DNA from: a virus
IMG/VR virus record: IMGVR_UViG_3300031857_000853
Coordinates: 1-31,815 of that record
Strand: one strand, 5' to 3'
DNA: 31,815 bases
A program made the position numbers and the translations under genes. Each line of letters starts with the position of its first letter. Positions within the stretch are counted from its first letter, which is position 1. Below are positions 18,938-26,893 of the stretch, one piece after another. Below the pieces are notes generated by a model that saw only the letters and a list, made by a program, of their open reading frames with translations, did not search any database and was not told where the DNA came from.

Positions 18938-21013
18938 ATGGCAAAGAAAAAAACCGAAGCAGTCGATAACGATCCACGTATTGCAGACGCAATCCAATTC
19001 TTACAATTTGCAAATGAAGCTGATCAGATGAATAGATCAGAAGCATTAGAGGACTTAAAGTTCGCAGCAGGTGATCAATGGCCTGTTGAAATCCAAAATA
19101 GCCGAGTGCTTGAAGCTAGACCATGTTTAACAGTCAATAAAGTTGACGCATACTGCCGTCAAATTACCAATCAAATGAGGCAACAAAGACCACGCATTAA
19201 AGTGCATGGCATGAATACAGAATCAGACGCAAAAATGGCGCAAATCATACAAGGTATTTGCCGTCATATTGAAGTGCAATCAGACGCCGACCAAGCCTAT
19301 GACAAAGCAGGTGACTTTGCTGTAAGAATGGGCTGGGGATATTGGCGCGTTACTACTAAATACACACGAGATGATTCGTTTGACCAAGATATATACATCG
19401 AACAGATAGATAATCCTTTTACTGTCTATTTTGACCCTAATTCCTCTCAACCTGACGGCTCTGACGCTGAAAAGGTATTGATTACCACAGTCATTCCTAA
19501 AAAAGTATTTAAGAAAATGTATCCAAATGCCGAGATAGACCAAGGTTTTACTATGCGAGGCACAGGTGACCAAAATTCAGAATGGATTATGAAAGAGGAC
19601 ATCCGTTTAGCTGAATATTTCTACACAGAACGCAAGGCTATTAAGCTATGTTTACTATCAGATGGCACAAGCGTTGAGGAATCAGACTTACCACCACAAG
19701 AAGTATTAGACGCTTCAGGTATCACAATCTTGGATAAACGTGATTCCTATAAAAAACAGATCAAATGGTGCAAATTGACCGCTATGCAAGTGTTAGAAGA
19801 GGGCGAGTGGGCTGGTAAATATATCCCAATCGTGCCTGTTTATGGTCAAGAAACCGTTGTAGAGGCTAAAAAGAAACGCTTTGGCCTAGTTCGTATGGCT
19901 AAAGACCCACAAAGAATGTATAACTTTTGGCAAACTTCTCTTACCGAGTCAGTTGCATTAGCACCTAAAGCTAAATGGCTATTGGCTGAAGGACAAGATG
20001 AAGGCCACGAGAACGAATGGGCGCAAGCTAACATCAAATCTATGCCTGTTCTACGCTATAAACAAACAGACATTGATGGCAAACCAGCGCCTGTGCCACA
20101 AAGATTACAACCTGAACCACCACCAACAGGCGTTATGGCTGCAGCTCAATCTATGACTACTGATTTAATGCAAGTAGTCGGTATATTTGACCCAGCTCAA
20201 CTTCCTACAGGTAATTTATCAGGTAAAGCATTACAAGGTCAGCAACAACAAGTGGATATGACTAACTTCCACTACTATGACAACTTAACTCGCTCTATTC
20301 GTCAAACAGGCCGTATTATTCTAGACTTAATACCTAAAATCTATGACAAAGAACGTGTCATGCGTATTATTGGTGATGACGGCAAACCTGAAATATTGAC
20401 TATCAATCAATATGGTCAAGACGAAGAAGGCATTGATCGCATACTAAATGACGTCACAGTCGGTGAATACGATATTGTGATGGATACAGGCCCAGGTTAT
20501 AACTCTAAACGCCAAGAAGCAGTAGATTCGATGATGGCTTTATTTGCAGCCGATCCAACACTGATCCAACAAGCTGGTGACCTATTAGTTAGAAACATGG
20601 ATTTTCCAGGCGCTGATACGATTGCTGATCGTTTAGCCGTAAACAACCCATTAGCCAAAGTGGATGACAAGTCTAAAGTGCCACCAAGAGTGCAAATGGA
20701 ATTACAACAACTATCAGCTCAAAACCAACAACTACAACAAGCGGTTCAAGAGTTGCAAATGGTTATTAAACAACGTCAAGATATTGAAGGAGTCAAACAA
20801 GATGCAGAAACTAAACGTAAGCTCATGGATGTCACAGCTAAAGCAAACGATACTGAAGTTCGTGAAGAAACTCGTAGACGTGACACAGACATTGATAACC
20901 AAACTAAAATTGAAATTGAAGAGCTTAAAGCAACGGTTGCTCTCTTATTGGCAAGGATGAATGGCGAGAACGCAAAGCTTGTCAACGCTGAAACAATAGA
21001 ACGAGCTGTTTAA
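18938..21013 (+). CDS. Portal protein, P22 type
   Basis: The portal forms the dodecameric ring at one head vertex through which DNA enters and leaves. The 691-aa protein begins with the pattern of P22 gp1: EALEDLKFAAGDQWP, RPCLTVNKVDAYCRQITNQM and RQQRPRIKV. Further on are WGYWRVTTKY, NPFTVYFDPNS, DIRLAEYFY and a conserved LPTGNLSGKALQGQQQQVD region. The last ~100 residues are a Gln/Lys/Glu helix (QLSAQNQQLQQAVQELQMVI), corresponding to the crown/barrel region of the P22 portal. It follows terL by three bases. Confidence 0.92.
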   Translation: MAKKKTEAVDNDPRIADAIQFLQFANEADQMNRSEALEDLKFAAGDQWPVEIQNSRVLEARPCLTVNKVDAYCRQITNQMRQQRPRIKVHGMNTESDAKMAQIIQGICRHIEVQSDADQAYDKAGDFAVRMGWGYWRVTTKYTRDDSFDQDIYIEQIDNPFTVYFDPNSSQPDGSDAEKVLITTVIPKKVFKKMYPNAEIDQGFTMRGTGDQNSEWIMKEDIRLAEYFYTERKAIKLCLLSDGTSVEESDLPPQEVLDASGITILDKRDSYKKQIKWCKLTAMQVLEEGEWAGKYIPIVPVYGQETVVEAKKKRFGLVRMAKDPQRMYNFWQTSLTESVALAPKAKWLLAEGQDEGHENEWAQANIKSMPVLRYKQTDIDGKPAPVPQRLQPEPPPTGVMAAAQSMTTDLMQVVGIFDPAQLPTGNLSGKALQGQQQQVDMTNFHYYDNLTRSIRQTGRIILDLIPKIYDKERVMRIIGDDGKPEILTINQYGQDEEGIDRILNDVTVGEYDIVMDTGPGYNSKRQEAVDSMMALFAADPTLIQQAGDLLVRNMDFPGADTIADRLAVNNPLAKVDDKSKVPPRVQMELQQLSAQNQQLQQAVQELQMVIKQRQDIEGVKQDAETKRKLMDVTAKANDTEVREETRRRDTDIDNQTKIEIEELKATVALLLARMNGENAKLVNAETIERAV

Positions 21014-21020
21014 GTAACAA

Positions 21021-21049
21021 TTGATAAATAAGTAGTTTTGTAGTATAAA
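21021..21049 (+). promoter_or_regulatory. Sigma-70 promoter upstream of scaffold and coat genes
   Basis: -35 TTGATA (21021-21026), spacer 17, -10 TATAAA (21044-21049), each 5 of 6 to consensus, in the 84-base gap after the portal gene. Start of transcription near 21056. It would raise expression of scaffold and coat, which are needed in many copies. A small palindrome, CCAATG-GATT-CATTGG (21061-21076), lies just downstream in the leader. Confidence 0.65.
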
Positions 21050-21097
21050 GCAACAATCTACCAATGGATTCATTGGGTAAAAATCTTGGAGTATTCC

Positions 21098-22045
21098 ATG
21101 TCAGAAAAAGAAGCAGGAAGTGTAGTCACTTCTGCAAACGCAGAGGAGTTCTACGCAAATAAGTTGGGTTTAGCTGAACAGGCACCGATTGAGGCTGAAG
21201 TAGAAACACCTAAAGAGGAAGTTGCTACAACAGAGCCAACGGAACAAGCTGAAGTTGAGAGTGAACCAGAAACAACTGAAACAGAAACAAAAGCAACAGA
21301 GGAAAAGAAACCAAATCCAAAGCTTGAAAAGCGATTTTCAGAGCTAACAAAGCAACGTGAAGAGGCGCGTAAAGAAGCGGCTCGTGAACGTGAGGCTCGT
21401 GAAGCGTTAGAAAGTCGTATAGCAGAGCTAGAAGGAAAGGCTGAACCAAAACCTGTAGAGGAAAACGTAAAGCCACAGCCTAGTCAGTTTAATGACGCGT
21501 TTGAATACGCTGAAGCATTAGCTGAATGGAGTGCTGAACAAGCTATACTGAACAAAGAAAAGCAAGATGCAGAACGTAAAGCTCAAGAGGAACGTCAAAA
21601 ATTGGCAGAATCTTGGAAGCAACGCGAAGCAACTATTAAGGCGGATTTACCTGATTATGATGAAATGATTGCCTCGGCAGCAGACGTTCAAGTGAGCGAT
21701 GTTATCAGAGATGCGATTGTGGAATCCGATGTAGGCCCTAGAATCCTATATCATTTAGCAGAAAATCCTGAGCTAGTAGATGTGCTTAATTCGTCTAGTC
21801 CTGTTAAAGCCCTTCGTGAAATTGGAAAATTGGAAGCCAAGTTTGAGGCAAAAGCAGTCACAAAAGAAGTGCCTAAATCTGAAGCTGAACAAAAACCTCA
21901 AGTTGCACGCAGTAAAGCACCTGCACCTATAACTCCTATTAAAGCGAGTTCCGTAGTTGCTGATGTTGGCGTGGACACCAATGGTGAATTTCATGGCACT
22001 TATCAACAATGGCGTGAGGCTCGGAAAGCAGGAAGAGTAAGGTAG
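21098..22045 (+). CDS. Scaffolding protein
   Basis: Scaffold proteins guide coat assembly and then leave. The 315-aa protein is acidic, Glu/Lys/Ala-rich and almost wholly helical, with a disordered N-terminus (residues 1-75, Glu/Thr-rich) and a long coiled coil (KRFSELTKQREEARKEAARE). A central globular-looking part (DLPDYDEMIASAADVQVSDV) and a small C-terminal GTYQQWREARKAGRVR complete it. The basic end resembles the coat-binding helix-turn-helix of P22 gp8. ATG 21098 has GGAG 6 bases upstream. A TTG at 21086 is in frame but lacks a site. It lies between portal and coat, as expected. Confidence 0.85.
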   Translation: MSEKEAGSVVTSANAEEFYANKLGLAEQAPIEAEVETPKEEVATTEPTEQAEVESEPETTETETKATEEKKPNPKLEKRFSELTKQREEARKEAAREREAREALESRIAELEGKAEPKPVEENVKPQPSQFNDAFEYAEALAEWSAEQAILNKEKQDAERKAQEERQKLAESWKQREATIKADLPDYDEMIASAADVQVSDVIRDAIVESDVGPRILYHLAENPELVDVLNSSSPVKALREIGKLEAKFEAKAVTKEVPKSEAEQKPQVARSKAPAPITPIKASSVVADVGVDTNGEFHGTYQQWREARKAGRVR

Positions 22046-22077
22046 CAGGATATTAAACTCTTAAATAAGGAAATATC

Positions 22078-23316
22078 ATGGCTAATAATTTACTAACCAT
22101 TAGCAAGATCACTAACGAAGCGTTAATGGTCTTGGAAAACGAATTAACATTTACATCAGAAGTTGATCGTAACTATGACGACCAATTTGCTGTTGTTGGT
22201 GCAAAAATTGGTAACACAGTTAACGTAAGACGTCCTGGTCGTTTCATCGGCACAACAGGCCCAGCTCTTAACGTTGAAGACTTCAATGAAACTTCAGTTC
22301 CTGTTACTTTATCAACACAATTCCACGTTGACACACAATTTACTACACAAGACCTAGCATTGTCTTTAGACATGTTTAGTGACCGCGTATTAAAACCAGC
22401 TGTTGCAGCGATTGCGAATAAGATTGATCGTGACGGTCTTGTAACTGCTAAAAACAACACTGCTAACATTGTTGGCACTGCTGGCGTAGCACCTACAGGT
22501 TTAATCACATTCTTAACAGGTCAAGCTTACCTTGACTCTGAAGGCGCTCCACGTGATGGCCGTAGATCATGTATCGTTGAACCATTTACATCTGCAACTA
22601 TTGTTGACAGCTTAAAAGGTATCTTCAATCCACAAACAACTATCTCTGATCAATACACCAAAGGTTTAATGGGTCGTGATTCAGGTGGTATGAATTGGAA
22701 ATTAGACCAAAACGTTGTTTCACAAACATTTGGTTCTTATGCAACATCTGTTTTATCATGTAACGTTACAACAGCAACAGGCTTCCTAACAAGTGGTTGG
22801 GCTTCAAGCTCTAACATCACTATTGGTGCAGCTACTGCTAATGCTTCACTCAACCAAGGTGACGTAATTACTATTGCTGGCGTGTTTGGTGCTAACCCAC
22901 AAAACCGTCAATCATACGGTAAGCTTCGTAACTTCGTTGTAAATTCACCTGTAACAATTACTTCAGGTGGCACAGCTACAGTTAACGTTTCACCAGCTGT
23001 TATTACAGCAGGTCAATTCCAAAACGTAGTTGTAACATCAACAGGTTCACAAACTGTTACTCCATTCAATAACACAGGTGTTACATCACCACAAAATATC
23101 ATTATGCACAGAAATGCGTTCACATTAGCTATGGCTGATCTTGAATTGCCTGACGGTGTTCATTTTGCTGGTCGTGCATCTGACAAGGAAATTGGTCTTT
23201 CAATGCGTGTAGTTCGTCAATACACTATTAACAATGACTCAATTCCTACACGTCTTGATGTGTTATACGGTTGGGCGCCACTCTACCCAGAGTTAGCTTG
23301 CCGAGTAGCAGCTTAA
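22078..23316 (+). CDS. Major coat protein, P22 gp5 fold
   Basis: Forms the icosahedral shell. The 412-aa protein has features of the P22 coat family. At the N-terminus these are the pattern LTISKITNEALMVLENELTF and IGNTVNVRRPGRFIG. In the middle are FTTQDLALSLDMFSDRVLKP and ANKIDRDGL. An inserted beta-rich domain follows at about 215-345, rich in Thr/Val/Asn, equivalent to the P22 I-domain. The end is SMRVVRQYTINNDSIPTRLD, VLYGWAPLYPELACRVAA. Its length is close to P22 gp5 (430). AAGGAAAT lies 5-6 bases before the ATG. Confidence 0.93.
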   Translation: MANNLLTISKITNEALMVLENELTFTSEVDRNYDDQFAVVGAKIGNTVNVRRPGRFIGTTGPALNVEDFNETSVPVTLSTQFHVDTQFTTQDLALSLDMFSDRVLKPAVAAIANKIDRDGLVTAKNNTANIVGTAGVAPTGLITFLTGQAYLDSEGAPRDGRRSCIVEPFTSATIVDSLKGIFNPQTTISDQYTKGLMGRDSGGMNWKLDQNVVSQTFGSYATSVLSCNVTTATGFLTSGWASSSNITIGAATANASLNQGDVITIAGVFGANPQNRQSYGKLRNFVVNSPVTITSGGTATVNVSPAVITAGQFQNVVVTSTGSQTVTPFNNTGVTSPQNIIMHRNAFTLAMADLELPDGVHFAGRASDKEIGLSMRVVRQYTINNDSIPTRLDVLYGWAPLYPELACRVAA

Positions 23317-23317
23317 G

Positions 23318-23355
23318 TAATGTAACGGTTAGGGGATGTAAAAGTCCCCTACATT
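23318..23355 (+). other. Hairpin after the coat gene
   Basis: Stem TAGGGGA (23330-23336) / TCCCCTA (23345-23351) with an 8-base loop. Outer bases TAATG (23318-23322) and CATTA (23352-23356) can extend it with a bulge. No T-tract follows, so it more likely protects the abundant coat mRNA or slows readthrough than stops transcription. Confidence 0.45.
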
Positions 23356-23381
23356 AATCAAACAGAAAAGGAAAATTTATT

Positions 23382-23807
23382 ATGGCAAATCCAGGCCCAG
23401 CAGTGACCCAAAGCTCACATCCGCAGCTCGTTGGAACCAACCAAGCGCTTCGTTTGTTAGCTGTTTATCAAGGTGTTAATGCTAATGTAACAGGTGACAC
23501 AGTATTACCTATCATTAACTCAACATCTTACTCTGTAAAAAATGTTGTTATCACAAACGCTTCAATTAGCCTAACTACAGCTGCAGCAGGTTTATTTACT
23601 GCGCCAGCAGCAGGTGGCACAGCAATTGTTGCAAACGCAGCTTTATCTGCTTTAACAGGCCCTACTGTTGTGTCAGAAAGAACTGTAGCTTCAACAGCTG
23701 TTCAAACAGCTCAAAACTTATACGTTAACGTTGGAACTGCACAAGGTGCGGCTGCAACATTTGATGTGTATGTTTATGGCTACGACTTAACACAACAAAA
23801 TCCGTAA
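23382..23807 (+). CDS. Probable capsid decoration or minor structural protein, 141 aa
   Basis: No family recognised with confidence. The protein is Ala/Thr/Val-rich with few charged residues, typical of beta-rich virion surface proteins (e.g. RLLAVYQGVNANVTGDTVLP, YSVKNVVITNASISLTTAAA, FDVYVYGYDL). It sits directly after the coat gene, ahead of a strong terminator, in the same unit as scaffold and coat, so it should be made in large amounts. A head-decoration role is inferred. AAAGGAAAA precedes ATG 23382. Confidence 0.6.
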   Translation: MANPGPAVTQSSHPQLVGTNQALRLLAVYQGVNANVTGDTVLPIINSTSYSVKNVVITNASISLTTAAAGLFTAPAAGGTAIVANAALSALTGPTVVSERTVASTAVQTAQNLYVNVGTAQGAAATFDVYVYGYDLTQQNP

Positions 23808-23825
23808 GCATGCAATAATGAGAAG

Positions 23826-23854
23826 AAGCCATTAAATTTCTAATGGCTTTTTTT
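23826..23854 (+). terminator. Intrinsic terminator of the head-gene unit
   Basis: Stem AAGCCATTA (23826-23834) / TAATGGCTT (23841-23849), loop AATTTC, followed by a run of seven T (23848-23854). A textbook rho-independent terminator ending transcription of scaffold, coat and the 141-aa protein. Confidence 0.88.
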
Positions 23855-23865
23855 CTATTAAAGTT

Positions 23866-23871
23866 TATAAT
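23866..23871 (+). promoter_or_regulatory. Possible promoter -10 after the terminator
   Basis: A perfect TATAAT at 23866-23871 lies just after the terminator and 24 bases before ATG 23895. The -35 region falls in the terminator stem and does not match well (best TGGCTT), and there is no TGn extended -10. It may restart transcription of the fibre genes, but the evidence is weak. Confidence 0.3.
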
Positions 23872-23894
23872 TTAATTAATTCAAGGAAACAATC

Positions 23895-24242
23895 ATGGCT
23901 AATACCACAGTTATAAGACCAGCAGGAAAAACCTCTGTGATTGCTGTTACAGCTACATCATCAACTTCAATTACTATTACTCCAAACACTAACGACCAAG
24001 TTAATTATGCTGCATTTATCAATGCTGGCACTAAAGCTTGTGCTGTTACTGTTTCAAATTTACCTACTGCTCCAGCTTCAGTATTTCCAACAGCAGGCAC
24101 ACCAGGTGATTTTGTTTTACCAGCTAATATGATACTCCCTATGGTAATTGCAGTTCCTGCAGCTCCGTTCCAAGTCACTGCAATTTGTGGTGGAACTGAC
24201 ACAACAACTCTTTATGTAACCCCTGTTGGCGATCAATCTTAA
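23895..24242 (+). CDS. Hypothetical virion-region protein, 115 aa
   Basis: Not recognised. A Thr/Ala/Val/Pro-rich, beta-looking protein (VIAVTATSSTSITITPNTND, DFVLPANMILPMVIAVPAAP) with two cysteines in TKACAVTV and AICGGTD. Composition and place between head genes and large fibre genes suggest a small virion surface protein. It may be a second decoration protein or fibre-associated factor. AAGGAAAC lies about 8 bases before ATG 23895. Confidence 0.55.
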   Translation: MANTTVIRPAGKTSVIAVTATSSTSITITPNTNDQVNYAAFINAGTKACAVTVSNLPTAPASVFPTAGTPGDFVLPANMILPMVIAVPAAPFQVTAICGGTDTTTLYVTPVGDQS

Positions 24243-24250
24243 GGAAATAT

Positions 24251-26884
24251 ATGACTAGTCCTGCTCAATCATCTGTTCAGAATTTACTGCCTGTTCAAGC
24301 CTATTTTACGGTTACAGGCGATTTTATTGAGTTTATTGGGCAGAACAAGCCATTCTTTGCAACCATTGATCCTAATCAATCAGGCTTACACATTACTAAT
24401 AGCACGATTGATAGCACGACTATTGGTGCTACAACGCCTTCTACAGGTCATTTTTTATCAGGTCAAGTAGACGCTACTCCAACAGGTTCTACTGATATTG
24501 CAAATAAACAATATGTAGACTATGCAGTCGCAGGCGCTTCTTGGAAACCACCAGCAAATGCAGCTACAACCGTAAATATTACGCTTTCAGGCCTACAAAC
24601 CATTGATACCGTGCCTCTTGTAGCAGGAAACACAGTATTAGTTAAAGACCAATCAACTTTATCTGAAAATGGCATTTATATCGTATCAAGTGGCCCATGG
24701 TCTAGAGCGCCAGGTGCTGATACTTGGGCTGAATACGAAGGCGCTATTATTTATATTGAATCAGGCGGTCAAGCCACAACAGCTTGGTATTGCACGGCTC
24801 AACCTGGAGGCACATTAGGTGTTACGCCACTCCAATTCTTTAACCTATCATTTGCAGCAGGTTATACAGCAGGAACAGGATTAACATTAATTGGCACACA
24901 ATTTTCTATTACAAACACAGGTGTAACTGCAGGTTCTTACGGTTCATCAAGTAAGACTTTAACTGCACAAGTTAACGCACAAGGTCAATTAACTTCACTA
25001 TCTGAATCAAATATATCTATTGCAGGCTCACAAATTACAAGCGGAACTATTGGTTCTAGCTATTTATCAGGTTCTTACACAGGAATCACAACCGTTGGCA
25101 CATTAACAGGATTAACTGTATCAACTCCAATTGTAGGCGATATAACAGGTAACGCTGCAACTGCAACAACAGCAGGTTCAGCTACGACAGCCACTAATTT
25201 AGCAGGCGGTGTAACAGGCTCATTACCTTACCAATCAGGCCCAGGCGCTACAACATTTTTAGCACCTAGCACTAATGGCTATGTTTTAACTTTAGCCGCA
25301 GGCGTGCCTTCATGGGCTGCGCCAGCTTCAAGTGGTGTTACATCTGTTACAGCTTCTGCACCTTTATCTTCAAGTGGTGGTGCTACACCTAATATTAGTA
25401 TTACCCAAGCTACAACCTCTACAAACGGTTATTTATCATCAACCGATTGGAATACGTTTAATAACAAGGCTAATTCAGGCGCTAATTCAGACATTACGTC
25501 TTTATCAGGTATCACAGGCGCTATTTCAACACCAAATTACATATTATTTAATACTTCTTACGCAACAGCATTAACTGCTGGTCAATTAGGTTGGGATAAC
25601 ACAAGTAATACGCTTGCTTTAGGCATGATTGGCGGAAATGTAACTCAACACATAGGCGAGGATCAGTATTACTACGCAAAAGCTTCAAGCGCTATTACTA
25701 AAGGCCAAGTTTGTATGTTTACAGGCTCTGTTGGCGCTTCAGGCGTTATTACCGCAGCACCAGCAACAGGTATTACTGACGGAACTTACATTGTAGGTAT
25801 AGCAGCTGAAAACATAGCTTTAAATGGCTTTGGCTTAATTCAAACAGTCGGTGTATTAAGAAACGTCAACACTTCAGGTATTGGTGACGGTGAAATACTT
25901 TGGTATGACCCTGCTGTTACAGGCGGTTATACAGCTACCAAACCTACTGCACCTAACGTTAAAGCTCAAGTAGCAGCCGTAATTAATGGTAATTCGTCAG
26001 GTGGCGGTATTATTGCAATCAGACTTAATCCAGGATCACAATTAGGTGGCACAGACTCAAACGTTCAATTTAGCTCATTAGCTTCAGGTCAAACTATTAT
26101 CTATGACGCTGTGGCAGGTTATTGGAAAAACGCTACTTTAACAGCAGGTTCAGGCATATCTATTACAAATGGCGCAGGTTCTATTACGATTGAAAGCACA
26201 GGACTAGCTATTACTGATGATACAACCACAAACGCTACAAGATACCCACTATTTACTTCAGTTACCACAGGATCATTAACAACTGAATTTGTAAGCTCTA
26301 CTAAATTCCAATTTAATCCAAGCACAGGCGCTTTAACAGCAACTAGCTTGACACCAACAAACCCTGTAGGAACTGCTTATGGCGGCACAGGTGCAACATC
26401 ATTGGCTGCGGCTAATATTCCTGTCACTAACGTAGCTAATACATTTACTGCGGCTCAAACATTTAGTGGGTCATCTAGCACATTAGCAGCGGTATTTACA
26501 AACGCAGCTGAAGTAGTCACAGTATCAGCAACTGCAGCCACAGGCACAATTAACTACGATGTAACCACACAATCAGTTCTTTACTATACAACTAACGCTT
26601 CAGCTAATTGGACTGTAAACTTTAGAGCTTCAAGTGGCACGTCTTTAAACACAGCTATGTCAACAGGTCAATCAATGACTGTTGTATTCCTAGTATCACA
26701 AGGTGCAACTGCATACTATAATAATGCAGTCACTATTGACGGAAACTCTATTACACCTAAATATCAAGGTGGCACAGCATGGTCAAGTGGTAATGCTTCA
26801 GGAATAGACGCTTACTCATATACTATTGTTAAAACAGGTTCAGCTACATTCACAGTATTTGCATCACAAACACAATTTAAGTAG
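24251..26884 (+). CDS. Large tail-fibre/adhesin-like structural protein, 877 aa
   Basis: The N-terminus (residues 1-60: LLPVQAYFTVTGDFIEFIGQ, NKPFFATIDPNQSG) is followed by TGHFLSGQVDATPTGSTDIA and NKQYVDYAVAGASWKPP. VKDQSTLSENGIYIV (about 130-145) is a pattern common in phage tail fibres. The rest is Thr/Ser/Gly/Ala-rich beta repeats, with stretches typical of trimeric fibres (GSYGSSSKTLTAQVNAQGQL, SLSGITGAISTPNYILFNTS). The last ~120 residues form a beta domain ending FTVFASQTQFK. It is likely surface-exposed on the virion and involved in host contact. It lacks clear enzyme motifs. Confidence 0.7.
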   Translation: MTSPAQSSVQNLLPVQAYFTVTGDFIEFIGQNKPFFATIDPNQSGLHITNSTIDSTTIGATTPSTGHFLSGQVDATPTGSTDIANKQYVDYAVAGASWKPPANAATTVNITLSGLQTIDTVPLVAGNTVLVKDQSTLSENGIYIVSSGPWSRAPGADTWAEYEGAIIYIESGGQATTAWYCTAQPGGTLGVTPLQFFNLSFAAGYTAGTGLTLIGTQFSITNTGVTAGSYGSSSKTLTAQVNAQGQLTSLSESNISIAGSQITSGTIGSSYLSGSYTGITTVGTLTGLTVSTPIVGDITGNAATATTAGSATTATNLAGGVTGSLPYQSGPGATTFLAPSTNGYVLTLAAGVPSWAAPASSGVTSVTASAPLSSSGGATPNISITQATTSTNGYLSSTDWNTFNNKANSGANSDITSLSGITGAISTPNYILFNTSYATALTAGQLGWDNTSNTLALGMIGGNVTQHIGEDQYYYAKASSAITKGQVCMFTGSVGASGVITAAPATGITDGTYIVGIAAENIALNGFGLIQTVGVLRNVNTSGIGDGEILWYDPAVTGGYTATKPTAPNVKAQVAAVINGNSSGGGIIAIRLNPGSQLGGTDSNVQFSSLASGQTIIYDAVAGYWKNATLTAGSGISITNGAGSITIESTGLAITDDTTTNATRYPLFTSVTTGSLTTEFVSSTKFQFNPSTGALTATSLTPTNPVGTAYGGTGATSLAAANIPVTNVANTFTAAQTFSGSSSTLAAVFTNAAEVVTVSATAATGTINYDVTTQSVLYYTTNASANWTVNFRASSGTSLNTAMSTGQSMTVVFLVSQGATAYYNNAVTIDGNSITPKYQGGTAWSSGNASGIDAYSYTIVKTGSATFTVFASQTQFK

Positions 26885-26893
26885 GAATAGTTA

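Noticed and set aside
20664-20960. Second plus-strand frame in the portal C-terminus (98 codons)
   Set aside because: Low-complexity Lys/Asn product from the +1 frame of a CAA/AAA-rich helix; no ribosome site and no plausible family.
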